Notes under the pieces: model-generated
Databases searched by the model: none
Seen by the model: only the letters and a program-made list of their open reading frames with translations
What the model was told of the DNA's origin: nothing
Program-made: the position numbers and the translations under genes
Origin: Pelobates cultripes
Lineage: Eukaryota; Chordata; Amphibia; Anura; Pelobatidae
Direction: 5' to 3'
DNA length: 64,000 nt
Assembly (NCBI GenBank): GCA_933207985.1
Contig: OW240917.1
Location: 241,410,375 to 241,474,374 of the forward strand
In this document: in pieces, positions 10,351 through 20,473 of the stretch
Layout of the letters: each line of letters begins with the position of its first letter
Position numbering within the stretch: position 1 is the first letter of the stretch

Positions 10351-13279
10351 AATATTTTAATATTATTGAACATAAAATATAACATTTCCAAAATGTATGA
10401 GATCACAGTTGCCAATAAAAAGGCAATGGGCACATTTCTCAAAAACAAGGGATGTTCTGATAAAAACTTTGTCTACTGCGCTGGGGAGTGGCCTAAGGGT
10501 CTATTTCTGTAGCTATGATTTTTACCTCATCAGGACCAACAATCATCATCAGGACTGTCACAATAACAAATCCAACCACTATTTATTTTTATTATGTAAA
10601 TGGAGTGCAGTTAAAAATTAAGGTTGTTTTTTTTTTTTTTTAACCTTTGCTTTTTTTTTTTTTTTTAGATTTGTCAGGAATTCAAAGTAAATTTAAAAAT
10701 AAAGATCAAATTTTAGGGTAAAACAGACAAACCGAAAAACATAGCTAATTTTTGAAACTTTTTACCATTAAAAATTTAAATTTTTCATCTCAATGAAGTG
10801 GTCTGGGGGCAGCCGTCCTGTAGTTAAGTCCTGTAATGTAAACCATTGCTGTTTTGTACCTATCGCAATGTTTACGTTGCAAGGCTAAACCCACCTTTAG
10901 TCACCATCACCTGGATTTTCAGATAAACACTTTATGTAGGACCCTGTCTAAGTCACCCTGTGCCCATAATAGGAGCATTGTGGGTATTATGTATTTATTG
11001 TTAATTGTTTGTGTGCTCTCCTGTCCTGCTGATGCTTGGTACCAATTAGGTGGATTTTGCTGTGGAGCCTGTACAGCACCACCTGTTGGTGGCAACAGCA
11101 ATATGCACTACCTGAATAGCAAGGCTTGTTAATTTGCATATTCAGTTAGATTTGCATTTTATGGTTTCTGCAGAAAGGAGAGATATTCCATGTTAGTTAT
11201 TGTCTTTCCTACCTCTTTATTATAGGTTTATGTGTTATTATGAGTGCCTGTATGTTTCTTCACATGATTTTGTTTTATGTATTGAATTGAATGTGTCACC
11301 GTAAGCTTTATGGAATGATCATATGGGCTAGTCTCAAGTAAAAAATAAACCTTTGGATATTGGTTCCTTTTAGAACTAGTGGGTCTGTGTGGATTTTTAG
11401 GGATCCAAGTAACAGAATCTTGGACCTGTTGGCTGGCTGCAAGATTCCTCTAACCCCGGGATAAATCAAGAGATCTAGGCCTGAGAGCAGCAAGTGCTTT
11501 TGTAAAGGCAATAGAAATCACGTCGCCAGCATAGGTAGATATCTGCCTGGAAGAAGGTCTATAGTGGAATAGGCAGAGGGGACGAAATCTGCCTGGAAGG
11601 AGAGGTGCTCCCTCCCCAATAGCTGGGAAGCAGATTGGGCGGAGGTACTCTTTCAGAATACAGGAGCTCTATCACAGGCTCTCTTACTGTGTGCTTCTGC
11701 TACTACAACCGAGTCAGACTCCGCTCTGTGACATTCAACATCCTCACGTATCGCATGAGAAGCATTTAATGAGTCGAGTGTCACTCTTGCCGCACATGCA
11801 CTTTTCCTGTGATAATCATTATGTTGGACGAGAAGACGATGAGTAGACTCCTGCATCCAGATGGCACGGGAGGCCGAAGCGAGTCTTGGTGCTGGAAACA
11901 AGGTAAGTAAAACATTTATTACCTTTTTTTTTTTTTTTTTTTAACTTAGTAGGGCCCTGAGTAGAACACTAAAACGTTAGTAATACAAGTTTATTATTTA
12001 TTTATTTATTACTGCCATTTATAAAGCACCAACATATTCCACAGCGCTGTACAATTAGGGTAGAACAATCAAAACAAAAGGTAAAGATTTCTGTCCAAAG
12101 TCATATAATGTAGAAACATTTGTCAATCAGATATTTTAATGAGTTTCTTATTTTCACCTAAAATATTCAGTTCCTTTGACAATTTGTCACAATTCTTATT
12201 ATAATGAATACGCCTTGTTGTGTTGCCATCTTCACATTCCTGTCTCAAATGCTTACAATTCATATGAATGATGATTGTAAGCTAACTCAAACATACATTA
12301 AATATGATTAATCATTGACTTTGAAATCTCAAACCTGGTTTTTCAGCTTTAAAATCTGAGTTTAATGGCTAGCCATTGTGTGTTGATCAGAGAAACTTTT
12401 GTATGTAGTGTCTGAAAAGTAAAGAATGAGAATCTTTGTTTACACAGACTACTCACCTTAGTTACAATGTTTTTAAACAGTTCTTGTCAAACGGTAATTC
12501 ACAAACAGATTGATATGTAGACAAATTGGCAGAACGGGAATTATAGAATCCTCAGTACTCAGAAGTAGCCAGCAGAGGGAGACATTGCTCACTTAAATGA
12601 TAAACTGAGTTCAATTACTTTACCCACAGATAAAAGTGGGTACAGTTTACATATATTGTGTCCCAGGAATTGTCAACCTGACTCTGTGTTCATGTGTTTA
12701 TATTATTTTATATTCATTTGCTCTTTAGACCCGCATTTAGCAATCTAGAGAAAGTAATAAAAAAATAATAAATATAATAATTTTCCATCCCACAGCCTTG
12801 AAGTCAGCTATATTGATTTAAACCTTACGAGTTAATAGGCCTTTTTGGTAGCAGCACTTGCGTTTCTATAGTAGCAGAGACTATCCACCAATCAGCATTT
12901 CTCTAAGTTAAAATATGCTTTAGAACTTTTCTAATTTTACTTTTGTACACAAGCCACTGTGGACGGTCAACTCCATTCTTCATGAGCCCTGCGTTCTGAG
13001 GGTTTGTGACTCACACTAATCCTGCTTTTTCTGACCCGACAAGACCAGACAAGTGGTTTGGATGCAGCCAGTGTGCTAAGCAGAGCCCATCTTCAGCACG
13101 GGAAGGACGATGAAGTACTTCCAGATACAAGGCCAAGGGGCCAACTTCTCCCACCAAAAGCATCTTAGGAGAGCAATTTTTTACTTTTTGGGACATTGGA
13201 CTTGGTCCCACTACATCATTTTTAGTGTTGGCAATAAAGTAAAAAAGTGACCACATAAAGACAGTGTGTAATACTGTGT
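10351..13279. other. Intergenic DNA, no gene recognised
   Basis: AT-rich DNA with poly(T)/poly(A) tracts and a reverse L2-like remnant at about 11985-12060 (AAAGCACCAACATATTCCAC). Open frames near 10854-11132 and 11653-11901 show no recognisable domain and no splice context. Nothing else is supported. Confidence 0.5.
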
Positions 13280-13837
13280 GATAATACTCCCAGTAATGTG
13301 TCTGAGTGTATAACAGAGCCCCACAGCAATAATACTCCCAGTAATGTGTCTGAGTGTATAACAGAGCTCCACAGCAATAATACTCCCAGTAATGTGTCTG
13401 AGTGTATAACAGAGCTCCACAGCAATAATACTCCCAGTAATGTGTCTGAGTGTATAACAGAGCTCCACAGCAATAATACTCCCAGTAATGTGTCTGAGTG
13501 TATAACAGAGCTCCACAGCAATAATACTCCCAGTAATGTGTCTGAGTGTATAACAGAGCTCCACAGCAATAATACTCCCAGTAATGTGTCTGAGTGTATA
13601 ACAGAGCTCCACAGCAATAATACTCCCAGTAATGTGTCTGAGTGTATAACAGAGCTCCACAGCAATAATACTCCCAGTAATGTGTCTGAGTGTATAACAG
13701 AGCTCCACAGCAATAATACTCCCAGTAATGTGTCTGAGTGTATAACAGAGCCCCACAGCAATAATACTCCCAGTAATGTGTCTGAGTGTATAACAGAGCT
13801 CCACAGCAATAATACTCCCAGTAATGTGTCTGAGTGT
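13280..13837. repeat. 48-bp minisatellite, block 1 (about 11.6 units)
   Basis: Near-perfect 48-bp units (GTGTCTGAGTGTATAACAGA, GCTCCACAGCAATAATACTC, CCAGTAAT). The period is a multiple of three and free of stops in several frames, so long artificial reading frames appear on both strands, for example SECITELHSNNTPSNV on plus. Units differ by a single base (GAGCCCC versus GAGCTCC). The same family recurs at 17234-18030 and 23964-25312. Confidence 0.97.
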
Positions 13838-13975
13838 AAAACATATTCATATTTCCCATTCGATTTTGTTCCAGAATTTGCAGAAAGGCTCCTGCAATCT
13901 TACAGACCCTCTAGGGGTGAACAGTTATCTAAATGGTAAATCTCTATCCTGCCGTCCACCTGACTCACTGTAACA
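13838..13975. repeat. Right arm of the 10213-10350 inverted repeat
   Basis: ATTCATATTTCCCATTCGAT to GTCCACCTGACTCACTGTAA mirrors 10213-10350. It directly abuts the last 48-bp unit and overlaps the start of the 416-bp tandem duplication. Confidence 0.7.
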
Positions 13976-14738
13976 AGACAGAGTTAGGGTTACTTCAGTA
14001 TCCAAAATACACACGACAAATCTCTACAAATTCTCACTATGTACTGCTAATGCTACCCCCTGTTGCCCCAAGCTGGCTGCCTCAAATGCAAAATAGAAAA
14101 TATGAAGGTAGTGCTACAAGACGCAGTGGAGCACACACACGCGCTACATACAGCTTAATTTCAAGGACACAGAATATAAACAGATGGTTTTCCCCATTAT
14201 CAATGCCAAATGTCCTTCATTGGCATTGATAAAGGGCAACACTGAGATGGACGGGGCTTATACGGCTAATTCAATCTACCCTACAGGTTTATGTGAAAAG
14301 AGCAGCGCCCTCTGGTGGTTTACCCTCTAGGGGTGAACAGTTATCTAAATGGTAAATCTCTATCCTGCCGTCCACCTGACTCACTGTAACAAGACAGAGT
14401 TAGGGTTACTTCAGTATCCAAAATACACACGACAAATCTCTACAAATTCTCACTATGTACTGCTAATGCTACCCCCTGTTGCCCCAAGCTGGCTGCCTCA
14501 AATGCAAAATAGAAAATATGAAGGCAGTGCTACAAGACGCAGTGGAGCACACACGCGCGCTACATACAGCTTAATTTCAAGGACACAGAATATAAACAGA
14601 TGGTTTTCCCCATTATCAATGCCAAATGTCCTTCATTGGCATTGATAAGGGGCAACACTGAGATGGACAGGGCTTATACGGCTAATCCAATCTACCCTAC
14701 AGGTTTATGTGAAAAGAGCAGCGCCCTCTGGTGGTTTA
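13907..14738. repeat. 416-bp tandem duplication (two copies)
   Basis: Copy 1 (13907-14322) and copy 2 (14323-14738) are in direct orientation and nearly identical, with only a handful of substitutions. Each starts CCCTCTAGGGGTGAACAG and ends CGCCCTCTGGTGGTTTA. Each contains an 11-bp perfect hairpin (ATCAATGCCAA / TTGGCATTGAT). An identical 98-residue open frame in each copy (13933-14229 and 14349-14645) has no recognised homology and is probably chance. The low divergence implies a recent event. Confidence 0.95.
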
Positions 14739-17130
14739 ACAGTTTTGCAGTGATTATGTGCAAACCCAGTAAAAGAGACATGTATTGGTATTGAATATTA
14801 AAAAGGAAGTAAGGGCTGCGCCAAAGTCCAGTATCAGTAAAAAAATAAATAAGAATCAGACTGAATGTAAGTGCATTGAGTCTAGATGGAATGATCTTTG
14901 TTAGATCAGATAAAGAATAAAGTGCTTGGTTGGGAGTAATATCCTCACTGTCTTTATCGGGCAGATCCACTCATATGAACAGACAAAGCATAAAAGGGAC
15001 CAAATAGTGTAATAAGTTCAATCCAATGTATTCAATATGTAGGAGAGATGGTAATAGACTCACATTTGTAAGAGCTATAGCTAGCTCTAGTTTGAAGGGC
15101 GCACAGCAGTACAATCCCTGCTTATGGGATTTGCAGTAAACTTCTTCCGTCAGGGGTATGTTCAACACTCAGGAGAAGGGTGGAAAGAGACAGCTAAAGG
15201 TGCTCCCTGGATAAAACAATAGTGAATAAGATAAATAAAATGGTACTCACAAGCAAAGAGCAGGCTAACTGCTCTCTGATGATAGCGTGGGTGGTATGAT
15301 CCCCACCTAGGATTCTTTGGAGTCCAGGAAATTAAAATGCCAGGTAGAAATAAAATAAGTAGAATGTGTATAAAAAAGATGATTGGCACAAAAGAAGTGA
15401 ACAATTTTAAAAAAATTTGTTAAAATACACAATTTAAATTTTCCACAACGCGTTTCGCCTTTCAGGGCTTCTTCTGGAATCTTTATTCCATTTTGAAGAC
15501 GCCCTGAAAGGCGAAACGCATTGTGGATAATTTGAATTGAGTGTGTGTGTCAGTGTGTATGCCAAATCAGTGTGTGTGTCTGTCAGTGAGTTTGTGTGAC
15601 TGTCAGTGAATGTTTGTGTGTCTGTCAGAGTGTGTCAGTGTATGTGTATCTGAGATGTGTGTTTCCGTCAGTGAGTGGGTTTGTCAGTATGTCTGTCAGT
15701 GAAAGTGTGTGTTGGCTAAATAGTGTGTGTACCAACGACCGTCTGTCTGTCAGTGAGTGTATGTCAGTGTGTGTATCAGTGAGGGCGTGTGTCTATCAGT
15801 CTGTCAGTTTGAAGTGTTTTTTTTTTTTTTTTTTAATATAATATATTTATCACCCTATGATTTTATTTTCTCTTTTATTTTCCACATGAATTTTTATCCC
15901 CATTTATAAAGCTGCAGGAGTGGTAAATTTATATACTTTTGGCTGGTGTCTGGCGCCCTCTAGTGAACATTTGGAATATTCCAACATTTGCACTTTTTTT
16001 GGTTTTGTACTGTATGAGATCTTTTGGGACAACCAAAACTTCATGATCACCGTCTCACTGGCAAACACTTGCATATATATCAATCTGGGAGCCATGTGAG
16101 CATCAGATACAACAGTCCACCAGTAAATATACCAGTGGGTCAGGCACAGACCACAGTCAGTACACACACACACACAGTACAGAAAAGGACCTCCTCAAAG
16201 CCTTCCTTCTGTCTTACCCCTGCTGAACTGTCCAAACACCCCAACACTCTTCTTACAATTTCAATTTCAAGAATTGTTTGAGGCTACAGCCCACAACCCC
16301 CTTGTCGGTACTCTTATGTCCACAGGTAACTGTCACATTGATGAAAGAACAAATAAGTAGGTTTGGGCACACCCAGTAGTTTCTTCAGCAGGAAGACTTT
16401 ATTGTGGAGTACAAAAATGTAGACAACGTTTTGGCTCCCCTGAGCCTTTGTCAATTCTTGATGAAGGCTCAGGGAAGCCGAAACGTTGTCTAAATTGGAT
16501 TTGTCTGGGTTCTTGCACCCTACTGGGAGTACTCCCTGAAAAAGTGTGTGCGCAAGGTCCTCTGAAAATTCTACAAAATTGGTAGAAGAGTGAGCCTCCA
16601 CCAAGGTCCTGCAGAATGAGTCATTACCAGTCTACGGAGCGGGGCAACAGGATCAAATAAAGAATATAAGACCGGTGTATAGAAGAGGCAGGCCTCCTGG
16701 CAGATTTTCTTAGTAGTCTACTTTTGCAATAATAATGTACTCAAATCCTGCATGTTCTGCCTATCCTATCTCTTTTATAGAAAACAAACACAGCAAAAAC
16801 AATGAAATGCATGTAACATCAGCGCAACAGTTTGACGAGTTGCCACTAGAGGTCAGTGTGTGCGAGGAAATCACAATAGTAGATTTTGGTTTGTAGCTGC
16901 TCTTACATTGACCTATACAGCCCAGAGGTAAAAGAGATTCACAATAAAATCAACATGGGGTACATACAATTCCAGGTTACCCATTGTGTCATAAATCAAC
17001 AAACTTGTGTTCGCTATTACACCTCAGTGGTAAAGAACGTTATTAATTAGTATTATTTTTATAGTACCAACATAATTATAGAATGGGGATATCTCATAAC
17101 CAGTAATTGACATACCAAATATAACCATAC
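14739..17130. other. Intergenic DNA with two short hairpin repeats
   Basis: No gene was recognised. Two hairpins stand out. At 15436-15528, GCGTTTCGCCTTTCAGGGC pairs with GCCCTGAAAGGCGAAACGC. At 16420-16487, GACAACGTTTTGGCTCCCCT pairs with GGGAAGCCGAAACGTTGTC. Both belong to the 'GAAACGTTGTC / AACGCGTTTCGCC' class of dispersed vertebrate repeat termini. A TG-rich degenerate tract fills 15540-15800. Confidence 0.55.
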
Positions 17131-17226
17131 CTCCCAAGTGTCCCTGTTTAGGAGGGACAGTCCCTATTTTGGTCCCAAATTCCTCTGGTCCCCTTTTCTG
17201 TCCTAATGTCCCCCATTTGGTGGTGT
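17131..17226. repeat. CATACCTCCCAA-type dispersed repeat fragment
   Basis: CATACCTCCCAAGTGTCCC, GGAGGGACAGTCCC and TTTTGGTCCC resemble a common frog repeat terminus. A mirrored GGACAGAGGGGGATCC/GGAGGTATG end (CTCTGTCC ... AGGAGGTATG on plus) lies at 25483-25510. The pair may mark the edges of a unit that contains the 48-bp array. Confidence 0.45.
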
Positions 17227-17233
17227 GTCTGAC

Positions 17234-18030
17234 ACAGAGCTCCACAGTGATAATACTCCCAGTAATGTGTCTGAGTGAATAACAGAGCTCCACAGCAATA
17301 ATACTCCCAGTAATGTGCCTGAGTGTATAACAGAGCTCCACAGCAATAATACTCCCAGTAATGTGTCTGAGTGTATAACAGAGCTCCACAGCAATAATAC
17401 TCCCAGTAATGTGTCTGAGTGTATAACAGAGCTCCACAGCAATAATACTCCCAGTAATGTGTCTGAGTGTATAACAGAGCTCCACAGCAATAATACTCCC
17501 AGTAATGTGTCTGAGTGTATAACAGAGCTCCACAGCTATAATACTCCCAGTAATGTGTCTGAGTGTATAACAGAGCTCCACAGCAATAATACTCCCAGTA
17601 ATGTGTCTGAGTGTATAACAGAGCTCCACAGCAATAATACTCCCAGTAATGTGTTTGAGTGTATAACAGAGCTCCACAGCTATAATACTCCCAGTAATGT
17701 GTCTGAGTGTATAACAGAGCTCCACAGCAATAATACTCCCAGTAATGTGTCTGAGTGTATAACAGAGCTCCACAGAATAATAATCCCAGTAATGTGTTTG
17801 AGTGTATAACAGAGCTCCACAGCAATAATACTCCCAGTAATGTGTCTGAGTGTATAACAGAGCTCCACAGCAATAATACTCCCAGCAATGTGTCTGAGTG
17901 TATAACAGAGCTCCGCAGTAATAATACTCCCAGTAATGTGTCTGGGTGTATAACAGAGCTCCGCAGCAATAATACTCCCAGTAATGTGTCTGAGTGTATA
18001 ACAGAGCTCCACAGAATAATAATCCCAGTA
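17234..18030. repeat. 48-bp minisatellite, block 2 left half (about 16.6 units)
   Basis: Same 48-bp unit and orientation as block 1, but more diverged: GTAATGTGCCTGAG, CACAGCTATAATACTC, CTCCGCAGTAATAATAC, and two shortened CCACAGAATAATAATCCC units at about 17772 and 18010. It stops inside a unit at CCCAGTA (18030), where the retroelement begins. Confidence 0.95.
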
Positions 18031-18139
18031 AAGGCCCAGAGGAGGCCGGCTGAAAAGCTAGCCGGATAGGAGGCATGTGTGGGTGTGGTGAGTGTAGGTG
18101 TCACATGTGGGGGGTGTCACTTAGGATAGGGGTGGGGTG

Positions 18140-18255
18140 GGGTCATATAAAGGGCAGTCATTTTGTCCCTTACCTCAGCCATCTTAGAATAAACGGCTGG
18201 TAACATCTTCCCTCCTTGCTGCCTGTTACCACTGCTTGTCTCACGGCCAGGGCAT
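18140..18255 (+). promoter_or_regulatory. Retroelement promoter candidate: TATA box before ORF1
   Basis: CATATAAAGG at about 18145-18154 sits about 105 bp upstream of the first in-frame ATG (18254) in an otherwise GC-rich, GT-rich leader. The role is inferred from position only. Confidence 0.4.
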
Positions 18256-20473
18256 GGACATTGAAGCCATCTTGTCTGCCCTCAGGGCTGAGGCCCTTCA
18301 AGATGGGGGACTTCACCTGCAGTCCCAGCTGGCGCGGCTGCAGGGTGCTGCTGGGTCGGCTGTTCCCTCTGTCTCCAGCCCCAGCGTTCAGCGCCGCCGT
18401 GCACGCCCCCCTACCCGGTATAGCCCCTCGCGGGAGGGTCGGGTGAGGGGTAGGAGCAGGAGCCCTGTGGCCGGGCCGCGCGCCAGTTCCCAGGTGGCCG
18501 CGGCCGGCGAGGCCTCCCCCACTCCTGGCACTTCCTCCCCGAGCGGGGCTCGGGGAGGCCGGCAGGTGGCCGCGCGGCGGTCTGATGCGGCCCACGCTGC
18601 CTCTCACACACCTCCCCCGCCGGTCTCGCGGGCATTGAGGAGGGCGGCGGCGAGACCGGCGTTCGGGAGGGCTCCAGCAACCAGAGCTTCCCGGCATGCG
18701 GCTCCCGTGACCCGTGCGTTGCTAACCCACTCCTCCGGTCGGGTGAGTAGGCCGCAGGTCGGCAGGGTCGTTTCCGGGGGAGGAGGGGGGTCTGGGGGCC
18801 ATGGGAAGACATCTGTATCACTTCACCCCCACAGCAGCTCCCCTCCTGCTCTGCCCTCCTTCCCTGCCTCCCCTGGGCCTGCTCCTGGCACTTCTTATAA
18901 TGCCACCCCACCTACAGTGGGTCCCTCTGGGGTTGGCACTTCCCCTCTTCCCACTGTCTCTGCCCCATCACTCCACCCCTCCCCCTCACCTGCCCCCCTT
19001 GTGTCAGGGATCCTCCCTGGTACTCCTGGTCCTGCCCTTGGCTCACTGTCTGCCCCATCTGCGGGCCCTCTCAGGGTGGGGGTCCATCATGGTTTACCTG
19101 TCCCTCCCCATCATCCTGGGCCTGATCCGGGCACCCTCCTTGACGGGTCCCATTCCACCCTTCCTGGCCCTACGTCTGTTACTTTACCATCCGCCTCTCC
19201 AGGTACTTTCACGGTGGGTGTGGGAGGGTTGGGTTCCTTTTCACCTTTACTTTCTTCACAGAGTGTCCCTGGTCGGGTGCGTTTCTCTGACGCTGGCGCT
19301 GGTGCAGTCCCTTCTGCGGTTACAGCTCCCGTGGTTCCGCCGCAACCTGTGGACCGGGTTATGGGGTCGCCGCAGCTGCCGTCACATTCCATTGCCTCTG
19401 GTGAGTACGCTGGTTTATCGGGGGATGCCTTAAGGGGTATTGGTGCAGGGGTCCTACCTCAATGGGACGCTTTAATACAAACCATGAGACAAGTTTTACA
19501 GTCTCTGGAGCAGGGTCATCGTCCTGGACTGCAGCCCCCTTTAGCCCTTGACGATCAGCTGCGGTCAGGGTGGGCGGCTGCTGGTGGTTCTGACCTTTCA
19601 GGGGTTGTAGCATTGCCCTCTGCTGCCCCCGCAGGGCCCAGTGGCCCTGTGGTGCCAGTTCCTCCAGTGGCGGAACTTGAACCATCCAAAGGATCCTCGG
19701 ATGACGCCGCGGCATCTTCGGGGTCAGGGGTAGCCCCCGCTGCGCATGGGGCGGCTTACATGTGCTGGTCAGGCCCTCTAGGTCTCCATTTGACTCCGGA
19801 ATTGCGCACCAAGATAGAGAAAGGGGAATTCGTTGAAATATTTTCCTTACTCCCTATGGAGGATCTGCCTCGTGTTGATCCTGCGGCAAAAGACTCCGAA
19901 AAGGAGAAGGAGAAGTTTAGGTATCGGAAGATACCAAAAACTTTTGGTAATTGGATCAGGGCTTTTTCTATCCTGGCGAGTGTGATAGGCGAGAAGTCCC
20001 CCAATAAATGCTCATCCCTCTTTTGCTATCAGGATACGATATGGAACGCGTGCCGGACCTATGGCGGATTAGGCTGGTGGCGCTATGATGAGCAGTTTCG
20101 CCAGCGCATAGCGGTCCGCCCATCGTTGAGTTGGGACCAGATGGACATCGGCTTGTGGTTGGCCATCATGACCCGCCCGGCATCGCATCAAGGGGGCCTC
20201 TCGTCCTTTCTCGGGGGGGCCGGCGCAGGGTCTGCGACCACTGCGTCGGCCAATCAGCGTCGAACGGGCTGCTGCTGGCAGTATAACGACGGGCAATGTA
20301 AATTCGGCACGGGTTGTCGTTTCAAGCACGAGTGCTCTGGGTGCGGCGGATCGCACCCCGCCTCCAAATGCTTTAAGCGGGGCAGGACTGGCGACAAGGG
20401 TGACGCCATGGGCTCTAAGGGCGAGGACGCCAGTGGACGTCGGCGCGATGCAACCGTGGTTAAAACGTTATAG
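18254..20473 (+). CDS. Gag-like ORF1 of the DIRS/Ngaro element with C-terminal zinc-binding motifs
   Basis: The ATG at 18254 gives 739 residues; the frame is open a few codons upstream but without ATG. Residues 1-500 are Pro/Ser/Gly/Ala-rich and low in complexity, with an Arg-rich stretch near 35-75. A more globular part from about 505 begins YMCWSGPLGLHLTPELR and continues to about 655. Near residues 672-706 come a CCCH finger (C-x8-C-x5-C-x3-H, within CCWQYNDGQCKFGTGC) and a knuckle-like C-x2-C-x3-H-x4-C, typical of nucleic-acid binding in DIRS gag proteins. It presumably packages element RNA. The last 26 bp overlap the first ATG of the RT frame. No frame breaks were seen. Confidence 0.8.
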   Translation: MDIEAILSALRAEALQDGGLHLQSQLARLQGAAGSAVPSVSSPSVQRRRARPPTRYSPSREGRVRGRSRSPVAGPRASSQVAAAGEASPTPGTSSPSGARGGRQVAARRSDAAHAASHTPPPPVSRALRRAAARPAFGRAPATRASRHAAPVTRALLTHSSGRVSRPQVGRVVSGGGGGSGGHGKTSVSLHPHSSSPPALPSFPASPGPAPGTSYNATPPTVGPSGVGTSPLPTVSAPSLHPSPSPAPLVSGILPGTPGPALGSLSAPSAGPLRVGVHHGLPVPPHHPGPDPGTLLDGSHSTLPGPTSVTLPSASPGTFTVGVGGLGSFSPLLSSQSVPGRVRFSDAGAGAVPSAVTAPVVPPQPVDRVMGSPQLPSHSIASGEYAGLSGDALRGIGAGVLPQWDALIQTMRQVLQSLEQGHRPGLQPPLALDDQLRSGWAAAGGSDLSGVVALPSAAPAGPSGPVVPVPPVAELEPSKGSSDDAAASSGSGVAPAAHGAAYMCWSGPLGLHLTPELRTKIEKGEFVEIFSLLPMEDLPRVDPAAKDSEKEKEKFRYRKIPKTFGNWIRAFSILASVIGEKSPNKCSSLFCYQDTIWNACRTYGGLGWWRYDEQFRQRIAVRPSLSWDQMDIGLWLAIMTRPASHQGGLSSFLGGAGAGSATTASANQRRTGCCWQYNDGQCKFGTGCRFKHECSGCGGSHPASKCFKRGRTGDKGDAMGSKGEDASGRRRDATVVKTL

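Noticed and set aside
10854..11132. 92-residue frame with a hydrophobic stretch and cysteines (LLLIVCVLSC...)
   Set aside because: No homologue recognised, no promoter or splice sites that would support a gene; probably chance.
13011..13859. Long open frames with repeats such as THYWEYYCCGALLYTQ or SECITELHSNNTPSNV
   Set aside because: They come from the 48-bp tandem unit, whose length is a multiple of three and stop-free in many frames on both strands. There is no start context, domain or splice signal; the same holds for 17024-18104 and 23888-25356.
13933..14645. Two identical 98-residue open frames as a duplicated small gene
   Set aside because: The duplication covers 416 bp of ordinary DNA; the frame shows no known domain, signal peptide or codon conservation independent of the DNA identity.
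18801..19433. 210-residue plus-strand and several minus-strand frames within the gag-like gene
   Set aside because: Shadows of a GC-rich coding region; the motif-bearing frame is 18254-20473.
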